Below are positions 45,324 to 56,260 of a DNA stretch of 64,000 nt, in pieces; the stretch's first letter is position 1; every line of letters begins with the position of its first letter. The notes under the pieces are model-generated. The model made no database searches and was not told where the DNA came from. It worked only from the letters and a program-made list of their open reading frames with translations. Source of the stretch: Paroedura picta (taxonomy: Eukaryota; Chordata; Lepidosauria; Squamata; Gekkonidae); contig NC_135384.1 in assembly GCF_049243985.1 (NCBI RefSeq), positions 12,830,501-12,894,500 of the forward strand. Direction: 5' to 3'. A program made the position numbers and the translations under genes.

Positions 45324-46739
45324 CTGATAAAAAGAAAAGATTTGACTACACCAGCTCATAAACACTGTAATACGTTATTATTCATGTCTCATACTGAATC
45401 CTGTGCTATAAAAATACCTGTCCTCAAATACTTTTAAAATATATACTTATGATAGTAGAGAAATCAAATTTGCTGAGAATCTTTACTCATTTTTGTTGGA
45501 AGCCCCTGGAAGACGTCAGTATCCCCCATGGAGTTCTGAAGATGCCCAAATGTACTTTTTATCCAGCTATTCAGTTTAATAGTTCTATTAATGGAACTGC
45601 CACATTACTCATAGATTACATTTACTTGGATGGGAATGGTGCTGCAATTTAAATCTGAAGAAATTATGTTATACACTTGTGTAGGAGATTTACACTCCAA
45701 CAGATTTAACTAATGATAGTAGAATACATGCATTGTGATAGAACATTTCAGAATGATGGGGAGATGATTGGATCTGCACCACAGTACACTTCACACCATA
45801 TTTCAAGATCCTGTAGTAACCCTTATCCTGTAGGCTTTAGTATGTACACTGAGTAAGCATTGGCTGTTGGAATTAAATCATTCTATATAGGTCTTTTTTT
45901 TAATGGCGATACTTTATTCGTACCAAGTCCTTGCACCTTCATGTCGGGTTCTCCCAAGTCCAGAGAGTAAATTTAGTGGAAACTGGGACATTCTTCTTTA
46001 TGAGTCCTACCCTTTTTGCTTACAAAAGAGGTGTCGATTTGGTCCCAGCATTTCAAGATTTGTCATTTGCCTCCAAAACTCTATTTCTTAATTAATAATA
46101 TATAACATTTTCAGCTATTGAAAAAAGTGGGTTCAAGCTAATCCCAAAAACACTTTATGTAATTTTTGTTGGACTATGCAAAATCTGTAGTGGGCATGAC
46201 TCAATAACATATATGAAGAATATCCTATAATGGGCACTGATGGAGATATTTAGATCAGGAACTTCCTAGTATTTTCCAAATAATCTCCTACGGGGTCCTG
46301 ATTGGCTCAAATGGAGACTTTGAACATACTTCTCCCTGTTTGCCTTCAGATGATCAAGAACACTTTCTTTCCTGTCTTTTTACACAGTTGTTTCTCTTCT
46401 GAATAAAACTATTTATTCTTCAAGCAGCTGATGATTTGCCCTTTGGATATTTAAACTGTGCCTATATAACTTGCTTAAATATGTATCCCCCACTTTCTAT
46501 CTGTATATGTAGATCTTACCTTTCTTCTCAGAAATTTTTCCTTCTGGGCATGGAGCACAGTCATAGCAACAAAATGGCTCCTCATCCTTCTTTTTTCGGC
46601 TGTAACCAGGATGACAGTTGTCATTACACACAGAAATTGGCTGGACCTATTCACAAAAGGAGAAAGTATTGTATTTGCTGTATTTTTATGTATTAATATA
46701 TAATATAGATATCTTTGCTGGTCTATGTCCATAATAAAG

Positions 46740-46770
<31 letters not shown>

Positions 46771-49700
46771 TGTATGTATGTAGCCTCTTGTGGCGCAGGG
46801 TGGTAAGGCAGCGATATGCTGTCTGAAGCTGTCTGCCCATGAGGCTGGGAGTTCGATCCCAGCAGCCGGCTCAATGTCAACTCAGCCTTCCATCCTTCCA
46901 AGGTCAGTAAAATGAGTACCCAGCTTGCTGGGAGGTAAACGGTAATGGCTGGGGAAGGCACTAGCAAACCACTCCGTATTGAGTCTGCCATGAAAAGGCT
47001 GGAGGGCGTCACCCCAAGGGTCAGACATTACCCAGTGCTTGCACAGGGGATACCTTTACCTTTATGCAGGTATGAGATCTAAATGAAAAAGATGGGACCT
47101 AGAGATGTGATCAGAATCTCATGCATTGTGAATTAAGCGCAACACAATTCCAAAATAGATGTAAAGTTAATTGTAGTCTCTGTTCTACATACAACCAATA
47201 AAATGGTCATGGGTTGCTATAGCATTACTAAATCTGTAAGATAGCAATTAACCCCCAAGCCTGAGTTTAAGGGAACAAGTGGGTGTGAGTATGGATGCTT
47301 TTGTTTGTTTTCTGCAGATTGTTCCCACCTGATTCAATGCCCTGTGCCATGTGATGAATTCCTCATCAATTGTGAACTCCATGCCCCGAGGAGCCTGGGG
47401 ATCCATCCCTCCTACTTTTATTCTTTGGAAACTTTGATTTAGGAAAGTCACCCAGTTGATAATGTCAAATCCAGTATCTAGTTCACCTGCCTCATTAAAG
47501 TGAATGAGATCCCCAGCGCTGTTGTTAAATGAGATGCTCCTCAGAAAAGGATGAAGCTAAATGGAAAGAGGCAAACAAACATTTTAGATGATGAAAGCAG
47601 AGTTGGGAGATGTATGTTAAATCTTTCACAAAATTCAAACACTGGTCCTTTAGAGATAGGATGTCCCCCCACCCTTTGATGAACTGATACCAGGCTATGG
47701 GAAAGCACTAAGAATAGGGGACAGTGCAGATGGAAGCCTTGAATTTTGCCTTTATATCTGAAGTTTTATGCAAATGAGCTGCTATAATTGAAAGTTTCCA
47801 TTAAAAAGATTTGTAGAACTTTCAGAAACATTAATCACGGGAAGCACATTCATGTGTCTCCTGAGTAACAGCTATGAATCTAGATGTGAATATTATATTC
47901 ACTGGCTCAAACAAGTGGGACCCACACTTATTTAAAATTTTAATATGCTTCCTGAAACATGAAGATTGTACAATGATTGACAGAGAGATCTGAAACAATA
48001 TTAATAAGCCTGCCTCCCCCACACCAGGCGGTTGACCATGGGTGGTAGGAATATGGATTAATTCTTCTGTTTAGATATTTTTCCTGCCAGTCACAGATCA
48101 GTTGCACCTTATGTCCTTCCCACTGCCCAGGTGATTCCATAAATGAGAAACCACAATAATAATTTAATTTGAAATTTTCCAATTGCGAAACTTAAATCAT
48201 TTGCATGAATATTGTCAGATTTGTTTCTATATTAACCAGCTATGTATCATTGATAGGTGCAAAATATTACCTGCCAAGACTGTAGCCTGAAGGACTCCTT
48301 TATGTCTCCTTCCTTTAATGTTAAAGTGGATTTTGGTCTCATTGAGTACATGGCATGCAAAGCTTGTGCTCCTGCAAGGACAGCATTGTAGATACTGTAA
48401 CTATGAGGGGTCATCATCATCTCAAAGAAAGGACCTGGGAGGCTCTCAAGCTTCTCCTCTCCAGTGCATCTGCTTGTCTCACTGTCTTGTTTGGAAGGTG
48501 ATAATAAACAGTTAAATGCTGGCTCCCAAAAGAGCCTGATAAAGTCATCTTTTTCTGGCCAATGGGAACTTACAATATGAATGAAATTTTGGAACCCAAA
48601 TATTTCATAAGTCTTAACGTTAAAGGATAAAGCTCCATGGAAAACATTGATGTCCAAATACCTATCTAGAGTCTGAGAGGAGAAATCCCACTCTGCTGTC
48701 ATAATCCATACCTTACCCATGATCATTTCTGACATATCTTCCATTTGTGCTATATATAAAAACCATTTCAAAACTAACATTGTATAAGGTTCTGCCTTGA
48801 TTACAAATACATTGACTTCCATCTTTTTTTCGAAAAGTGCTAAATACTCTCTGGGTCTAGTTATGTAAAAAACATTTTTCATGTCTTCATTGGCAGTCAA
48901 AGTTGGCAGCCAATGAATGAAGGCAGGACAGATGTCATTTTGGGACAGCAGTAGCGTCAAGATCTTCACAAACTTTTCTCCTTCATCACCATCCATGGCA
49001 ACAATTCCAATCCATATCCACTGAAAATGCAGAAGTAGTTGGACAATCCCTCTGTACTGGTTGGTTTCATTTGGGACCATCTGGTAGATGGAAGGAGTCT
49101 TGTTTTTTTCATTTGTCACTGGAGCAAAGAACCAACAGGTAACCTAAGCAAAATTTTTGAAAATGTTACAACTGACTATGAGATCTTTAGGTCCATGTAA
49201 ATGTTCAAACACATTCATAATTAATCAATATATCTAATTTTTCAATGTGGTGCCATCTTGTGGATGCTTCAGTCCAGAGACTTAGACCACACAAATCATT
49301 TGACAAACCTTAGAAATGCCCTAGGTTTACAGGAAAAACTGAAATCTACATAAGAAGGGTAGCTTAATTGGATCGCCTTATCCCGAAAGGTGAAAGGAGC
49401 TTTAAGAAACAGGTTTCCTAAATGACTGTTGCTAAATATCCCCAGCAATAACAAGCCTGTCTTTCTTTCAAGAGGACCGGAAGGGGCCGTTTCTTTTTTT
49501 TTTAATGTGGCACGGACTTACCTGGATCCCAGCATTGATGTTGTCGAAGAGCAGGCGCGAGGGAGACACGCTCCCTTTGCTGCTCGAGCAGCTGGGCAGG
49601 CGGGCGTGATGATCAAGTGAAATTAAGTAAATAAATAAACATAGTTGATGATCAGGGGGTAGATGGAACTCATTGGCCAAAGAGACTCCTCCTATTATTA

Positions 49701-51612
49701 GAATGCTGGCAAAGAAGGCTCTTTTCCATATAATCACTATGGATTTCTGTGTGAGACAACGTTTTACACTTCATTATTTTTTTATTATTATTGTTGTTCA
49801 GGGTTGCTTTAGCAAATGAGTTAAAAACTAAAGACGCAATGAAGGATGCATTCTTTCATTGCTGTTTGGTACTCTTGAATCTCTTGAAACTAGGAATATA
49901 TACAGAGAAAAAGTTTTGTACACCTACCTAACCATATATCTATACTTTCCTCCAAAGTGTACAGGATGGGATAATCAGATCCTCTACACTCTGCTTTATA
50001 CACCCCAAGAATCTTGTGAGGTAGGTTATGCTGGAACTGTGCAGGTGGCTTAACTCAGTGGACTTCATGGACGAGCAGAGATGTGTGCTCCTAGTCCAAT
50101 CCTAACTAAACGATGCCTTACTGATGCTCTTAAAAGACTGGATTGTAGCAGAGATTTTGTCTATTTACAGGTTTGTGTTCATTAGTAAAGTAGTACTTAA
50201 TGGCATTGCTACATACCTTGAAAGAACTATGGAAGCTTCTGTATTGTTTCCTATGAAAACTACATCAATCTCATTGTGAAGTCATATATTTTCTTTTTAT
50301 TCATTTTTTATTTCAATTTATATCCCGCCACTTCCAACCAAGGCTTGTGGTGGATAACAATAGTTGGCCTCACAATAAAATCCCTCAAAACAGGAAAAAA
50401 AAACCCTTATAAAAGCTCTCTCTAGCAGTGAAAATTCCCACCTCCCCTGGCTCAACCAGCCTTTTGGTAAAATAGTGCTTCAGGGGACACAAGGAATGGT
50501 GAAGAACTGGCTAACCAGCAGGCCCAGATTTAATAGCACTGACCTCAACCAATAACCTGGTAGAAGAGCTCCATCTTGCAAGCCCCATGGAACTGAGAAA
50601 GTTCTGTCAGGGTGCTCAGCTATCCCGGGAGCTCATTCCACCAGGCGCATTCCTCATTCCACATTCCTCATGCTGAGGACCACCAACAGGTTCCTACCCA
50701 CAGAGCGCAATGCCCTGTGGGGGGCATAAGAAGTTAGGTGGTCCCACAGAATACAAAGAAAAGATAATGAACTATTTACACACAATTTAAACATCCCACC
50801 TGTGGTATTTTGTATATGCTCAGCATGTTGGCTATGTGCAAGGAGGTTTCATAATCAAGCCCTCCAATGACAGCCATTAAACGCCTCTGGTTGTTACAGC
50901 AGTAATTGGGGATGATCTTTTCTAAGGTACAGAGGAAATTCAAGATGTTCTGAAGAGTCAACTTGGCATGGAAGTAGCTGTCATAGATATGAAACCCAAG
51001 GCTGGTATTGGGTAAGATCTTGGGATTGTCATTGACCTCCTTCACAGCAAATGCCAAGGCCAGGACATGCTGGTAGTTCTTCAGCGTTGCACTAAAACAA
51101 GAATCATACCAATAAATCTTTTTAATGGCTTCTATTGAAAGGATGAGAGCATCAGATTCATGACAGGACCACCATATTCTTTAGACCAGTGATGCACACA
51201 TGTTCAGAACAAGTCAAAGAAGATGCAGAAAGCCGTTTTAGGTTTTGCAATACTTTTCACAGACAGCAAAGAGTATAATTCCATGCCTTTTTCATGGATC
51301 CTGCTTTGTGGTAATTTGAGGTTACGAGGCAATCTTCTACTTGCATTGGCTATAATCTGTCTGGCCGTGTACACGGGAAATAAAAATAGCTCCTTACATT
51401 GGTTCGCCAATCAGCTTTGTCTTGGGATGTTCTGCAAAGGATAAGGCTTCAAAATGAATGGAAAGCTGAGAAGTCATTCCACCAAAGATGAAGTCACCTG
51501 CTTGATAATACTCATGTGGATTAAAGAGTGGGTCACGGATGCCGCACATGTTTTCCTGTGGCTTGCCTTCAGCCGGAATCTGTAGCAACATCAGCACAAA
51601 TGAGATTACCAT
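44422..51612 (-). CDS. Vomeronasal type 2 receptor (V2R), six exons, intact
   Basis: A class C pheromone GPCR expected in basal vomeronasal neurons. Exons: 51398-51612, 50800-51091, 48271-49143, 47329-47556, 46520-46646 and 44422-45323. All introns are GT-AG and the phases join without a break, giving 879 codons including the stop (2637 bases). Domains in order: a short signal peptide ([16 protein letters not shown]), the Venus-flytrap ligand-binding domain (exons 1-4), a Cys-rich NCD3G linker (exon 5 and start of exon 6), and seven TM helices ending [13 protein letters not shown]. The length is normal for V2Rs. Exons 1-4 lie in the palindrome spacer and exons 5-6 in arm A. It resembles receptors usually labelled VMN2R26-like; no orthology is claimed. 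Confidence 0.95.
46520..46646 (-). CDS. V2R exon 5: NCD3G Cys-rich segment
   Basis: 127 bases; reads [20 protein letters not shown], then [18 protein letters not shown]. Acceptor ...GAATAG, donor GTAAGATC. Ends in phase 1, matching exon 6. Confidence 0.95.
46740..46781. repeat. (TATG)n microsatellite at the arm A edge
   Basis: About ten TATG units start exactly where homology to arm B stops. Confidence 0.95.
46782..47064 (+). mobile_element. Full-length Sauria-like tRNA-derived SINE in V2R intron 4
   Basis: tRNA-like head GCCTCTTGTGGCGCAGG (A box), B box GGGAGTTCGATCCCAGC, body with GGTAAAATGAGTACCCAG-type sequence, and tail CCTTTACCTTTA. Complete version of the 10424 element. Confidence 0.88.
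47329..47556 (-). CDS. V2R exon 4: end of ligand-binding domain
   Basis: 228 bases, 76 codons. Begins [16 protein letters not shown] after acceptor CCATTTAG and ends WHRALNQ at donor GTGGGA. Confidence 0.93.
48271..49143 (-). CDS. V2R exon 3: main ligand-binding exon
   Basis: 873 bases, 291 codons, no stop. Begins [20 protein letters not shown] after TTTGCTTAG and ends SFRLQSWQ at GTAATA. Carries [19 protein letters not shown], with an N-glycosylation site, and the [14 protein letters not shown] lobe. Confidence 0.94.
49144..50799 (-). other. V2R intron 2, with a GC-rich exon-like segment and LINE end
   Basis: About 1.66 kb. 49480-49615 is CpG-rich and exon-like on the minus strand. 50285-50740 is a CR1/L2-type 3' end. 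The rest is AT-rich with no recognised feature. Confidence 0.65.
50285..50740 (-). mobile_element. CR1/L2-type LINE 3' UTR in V2R intron 2
   Basis: Reverse strand of TTTATATCCCGCCACTTCCA (3' tail) through CCCGGGAGCTCATTCCACCA and GCTGAGGACCACCAACAGGT. Typical of the end region of these LINEs. Confidence 0.72.
50800..51091 (-). CDS. V2R exon 2: first ligand-binding lobe
   Basis: 292 bases. Acceptor CTTGTTTTAG; joins exon 1 to read [17 protein letters not shown]. Holds [18 protein letters not shown], a V2R signature. Ends IYKIPQ at donor GTGGGA. Confidence 0.95.
51398..51612 (-). CDS. V2R exon 1: signal peptide and N-terminus
   Basis: 215 bases from ATG at 51612 to donor GTAAGGA. In-frame sequence upstream of the ATG runs only a short way to a stop. 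The signal peptide is short. [20 protein letters not shown] is the usual V2R exon 1 core. Confidence 0.9.
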
Positions 51613-52411
51613 CTTGAAGGAAATGCCTATACTCGTTGATTGTTCTATCTAGCTCATCCTAAACTATTACGATGACCATAGTTAAGCACTACATCAGAAT
51701 ATACACCGTGATGTCAGTAAACTTTGTTTTTTGCAATAAACTGGCGTGAGATCTGCCTGTAAAACAGACAGTCAGCACACTCGTGTACACACACAGCACA
51801 TCAAGACACAACTGAAGTATTCTGATTTATTTTGTACAGTCTGAGGATTGTTTATTGATTGGACACTTTGAATGCACCCTGAAATTCCATATAGGCCTTA
51901 ACAAGAAGAACAGTACATCATGGGAACAATGTAATGACGGGGTTGATAATTAATTCCCTAGTCAACTGTGAATAATGCGGCTTTGAGGAAAGGCGAAAAC
52001 ATGTCTGAAAACAGCATGTCTGTCAATGTTTCTGGCAATAAAAATAAAAATAAAACCAAAACAAAGTAAAGTATAGTAACCAAATCATCAGCATCAAAAG
52101 AAGAACTTGAGAAATATGCTTCCAGACTGGACCACCAGTCTATCTACTCTATTATCAATGAATTACCAATTGCCTGTACATTGGATATGTATGGAATTAC
52201 CTTGTTCCTAAAGGATATAGGTGGCTTTTATTGGCAGGTTAGCAACAATGGGAAGGTACTTTTATGATTCAGCAGATTTTTTTGTTTGTTTCATTTATGT
52301 GGCTAGAATTGTCTGGATAATGCCATTCCAAGCTGGAATATAGCTAGGTTTTTTTTTTCTCTACACTGTACAAGTTTACATGGGGATGCATCCTGATGGG
52401 GGGAGTCCTTT
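51613..52411. other. V2R 5' flank, rest of palindrome spacer
   Basis: Presumably contains the V2R promoter (minus strand), but no TATA box was recognised. There is no gene, and no homology to the other arm until 52412. Confidence 0.5.
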
Positions 52412-52513
52412 ATTATGGTCATAGACCAGCAAAGATATCTATATTATATATTAATACATAAAAGAGACAGAGCAAAATACAGCAAATACAATACTTTCTC
52501 CTTATGTGAATAG

Positions 52514-54693
52514 GTCCAATCGATTTCTGTGTGTAATGACAACTGTCATCCTGGTTACAGCCGAAAAAAGAAGGATGAGGAGCCATTTTGTTGCTATGAC
52601 TGTGCTCCATGCCCAGAAGGAAAAATTTCTGAGAAGAAAGGTAAGATCTACATATACAGATAGAAAGTGGGGGATACATATTTAAGCAAGTTATATAGGC
52701 ACAGTTTAAAAATCCAAAGGGCAAATCATCAGCTGCTTGAAGAATAAATAGTTTTATTCAGAAGAGAAACAACTCAGTAAAAAGGCAGGAAAGAAAGTGT
52801 TCTTGATCATCTGAAGGCAAACAGGGAGAAGTATGTTCAATTCTCCATTTGAGCCAATCAGGACCCCGTAGGAGATTATTTGGAAAATACCAGGAAGTTC
52901 CTTATCTAAATATGCTAATTACACATCTCCATCAGTGCAATTATAGGATATTCTTCATATATGTTATTGTCATGCCCACTACAGATTTTGCATAGTCCAA
53001 CAAAAATTACATAAAGTGTTTTTGGGATTAGCTTGAACCCACTTTTTTCAATAGCTGAAAATGTTATATATAATTAATTAAGAAATAGAGTTTTGGAGGA
53101 AAATGACAAATCTTGAAATGCCGGGACAAATTCGACACCTCTTTTGTAAGCAAAAAGGGTAGGACTCATAAAGAAGAATGTCCCAGTTTCCACTAATTTT
53201 ACCCTCTGGATTTGGGAAAACCCGACATGAAGGTGCAGGGACTTGGTAGGAATAAAGTATCGCCATTAAAAAAAAGACCTATATAGAATAATTTATTTAC
53301 AACAGCCAATGCTTACTCAGTGTACATACTAAAGCAATAAGGGTTACTAAAGAATCTTGAGATATGGTGTAAAGTGTACTGTGGTGCAGATCCAATCTTC
53401 TCTCCATCATTCTGAAATGTGCTATCACAATGCATGTATTCTACTATCATTAGTTAAATCTGTTGGAGTGTAAATCTCCTACACAAGTGTATAACATAAT
53501 TTCTTCAAATTTAAATGGCAGCACCGTTCCCATCCAAGTAAATGTAATCTATGAGTAACATGGCAGTTCCATTAATAGAACTATTAAATTGAATGGCTGG
53601 ATAAAAAGTACATTTGGACATCTTCAGAACTCCATGGAGGATACTGAAGTTTTCCAGGGACTTCCAACAAAAATGAGTAAAGATTCTCAGCCAATTTGAT
53701 TTCTCTACTATCATAAGTATATATTTTAAAGTATTTTGAGGACAGGTATTTTTATAGCACAGGATTCAGTATGAGACATGAATGATAACATATTGCAGTG
53801 TTTATGAGCTGGTGTAGTCAAATCTTTTTTTTTTATCAGATATGGATGATTGTGTTGAATGCTCAGAAGATAAATATCCAAACAAGGACCAAGATCAATG
53901 CATTCCTAAGGTTCTACACTTTCTGTCCTATAATGAAACTATGGGGATCTCTTTGATTCTTCTGGCTCTCTCTTTTTTTCTGATCACAGCTCCGGTGCTC
54001 GGAATCTTCCTTAAACACCGGATCATTCCCATTGTCAAAGCCAACAATCAGGATCTAACCTACTGCCTGCTTACCTCCCTCATGATATGCTTCCTCTGTT
54101 CTTTGCTCTTCATTGGCCAGCCACAGACACTGACTTGCCTTCTACGTCAAATATCTTTTGGCATCATCTTCTCAGTAGCTGTTTCTTCTGTGTTGGCAAA
54201 AACTATCACTGTGGTTCTAGCTTTCATGGCCACCAAACCAGGTAGCCAGATAAGGAAATGGGTGGGGAAACCACTGGCATGTTCAATTGTGCTGTCTTGT
54301 TCCACTGTTCAATAGTTATATGTATTCTGTGGCTCTTCATCACTCCACCATACCCAGGGCTAGATAAAAAGTCAAGGACTGAAGAAATTTAACTGGAATG
54401 TAATGAAGGGTCTGTTGCAATATTTTGCTGTGTTCTTGAGTACATGGGATTCTTGGCTACTGTCACCTTTATTGTAGCTTTCTTTGCTCGCATGTTGCCC
54501 AATACATTTAATGAGGCCAAGTTCATCACTTTTAGCATGCTGGTGTGGTTTTCCTTTGTACCCACCTACCTGAGTACAAAAGGGAAACATATGGTAGCTG
54601 TGGAGATCTTCTCCACTTTAGCTTCCAGTGCTGGATTACTTGGTTGTATATTCTTCCCAAAACTCTATATTTTGAGACCTAAATAGCAAGGAT
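52514..54693 (+). pseudogene. V2R exons 5-6, arm B copy; broken, no exons 1-4
   Basis: Exon 5 (52514-52640) keeps its acceptor GAATAG, its donor GTAAGATC and an open frame ([11 protein letters not shown]). Exon 6 (53840-54693) keeps acceptor TTTTATCAG and [17 protein letters not shown]. In exon 6 one base is lost after SCSTVQ (54313, giving TAG), a further stop follows at about 54389 (ATT TAA), 12 bases are missing in TM6 (VFFS lost before WFSF), and the C-tail is shortened (LRPK stop). The ligand-binding exons are absent because the duplication edge falls in intron 4. Confidence 0.93.
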
Positions 54694-55339
54694 CAGGTAC
54701 TCATGAGAAACATATAGGAATTGATGCATTTAGAGTTTCCACAATCGTATATACCTGTAATAATAAAAAGGAATAATATATTCAGATATTCTCATGATTT
54801 TATTCCAGCTCAGGTGCTTTCTGTCCAGAGCCCAGGAAAGACAAAAAGGGGATCTTTTCCCCCTTTCTCTTTCCCATTAAATCTTTAAAGGTCACTTGCT
54901 CTAATCATTGAACTCTGATTTGAGCAAGGTTGATTGTGCCATTTAAACTTGTTGGAAAATTGTGATTTTGATCACATTCATGTACTTTCTGCCAGGTCCA
55001 ATCAGTTCACTCATGCTTATTTGTGTTTATGTCTGAATGACGTGACTGTTACACTCTGGGCAGTGGCTGATTGAGGTAGAAACACCAAACATGCAGCATA
55101 GCTTCAGGAACCTTGCCTCAAAATTACCTCTAAGTTTCAAAAAGATTGTACTAAGACGTCCAACCTCTATTATGTCCTACAGTGAAAACTGACCAGACAA
55201 TCTTTTTGCAACTTGGGTGTTCTTTTCAGGAAAAGCTCCCAAAGATATGCTGAAAGTTTAGTGACTCTACCCTCATAGTGCCCAGAAAAGATAAGAGGAA
55301 GATCCACATAGACTTGAATGGTCCCATTGGTTTCAGTGG
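54694..55339. other. Flank between V2R copy and L1 fragment, no gene
   Basis: Mirror of 43870-44420 without the 105-base V2R piece. No coding sequence. Confidence 0.5.
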
Positions 55340-56040
55340 TGCCAAATCAATTTGGGTGTATCCAAAATAATTCAGATGCAGAATCATACTGATGCTGGTC
55401 CGATTTTGTTGGAATTTGAGAAAATTTTGACCTCAAGGAAGCCACATTTACAAGGCCAGATTTATAAGTTATTGTTGAAATATGATACTGAATCAGAACA
55501 GGTCAAACATTGTATGGTGAAATGGATGTTGAATCTTGGGTAAAACATTTCAGTTGAAGAGTGGGGAAATAATATGGTCAAGTTTACAAAATGTCAGCAA
55601 TTAAAGGAAAATTGGTTTAAAATGTTTGAGAGATGGTATGCAACACATTTCTAAAAGCTATGATCCTAAATGTTGGAAATGTAAAGATAAAGTAGGTTCT
55701 TTTTTCATATGTGGTGACAATGTAAACAAAATGTAATGGTTTTAGCTGAATGTTCATGATGTATGAGTAAAAATATTAAATATCAAATTCTTGTTATGTC
55801 TTGAATATATGTTGCTGAGTATAATTCTAAACATCTTCCCACGTATAGTGGGTGACCACAGCGGCGAGGATGGTGGTCGCAAGAAGATGGAGGCAAGAAG
55901 CTATTCCAAAAATAATGGACTGGATCAAAAAATTGGGAGAACTGGCAAAAATGGCTAAAGTTATAAACTTAGTAAATGGCAGACTAGCAGAAGAACATGA
56001 AGAACATGGGGGGTACTTTTCACAGTATTTACCTAGATAG
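55340..56040 (+). mobile_element. L1-type LINE ORF2 C-terminal fragment (arm B)
   Basis: Mirror of 43180-43870. Reads GQIYKLLLKYDTESEQVKHC, then FFHMWWQCKQN (near 55705), then MTTAARMVVARRWRQEAIPK and WIKKLGELAKMAKVINLVNG. This is the usual end of lizard L1 ORF2. Broken by stops in between. Confidence 0.8.
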
Positions 56041-56260
56041 TTATTTCTATATTAATAAGATAATAGGGTAATCAGTATCTTTCATTTGTGTATTTTTTCT
56101 TTTTCTTTGTTATATCTTTCTATACATTTCCAGCATTAAAAATTAATAATTCAGCTGAATCAAAAGTACACTGTGGGTCATTCAGATGCATCAATTTGGT
56201 CAGAATCGATTTGAACCAAATTGAAAATGGTCCGGATCGTCTCCTCACACATGTCTAGAT

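Larger units (their letters stand above)
36001..46739 (+). repeat. Arm A of a large inverted duplication
   Basis: Reverse complement of 52412-64000. Matched pairs include ORs 36664/63337, LINE pieces 38060/62340, ORs 41987/57208, L1 pieces 43180/56040, V2R exon 6 44422/54693 and V2R exon 5 46520/52640. The inner edge is at CATAATAAAGA (46739). The outer edge may lie left of 36001, since its partner runs off the window. Confidence 0.95.

Noticed and set aside
46782-46870. tRNA gene-like A and B boxes
   Set aside because: They belong to the head of a SINE with a TTTACC tail. No cloverleaf with a proper acceptor stem was seen.
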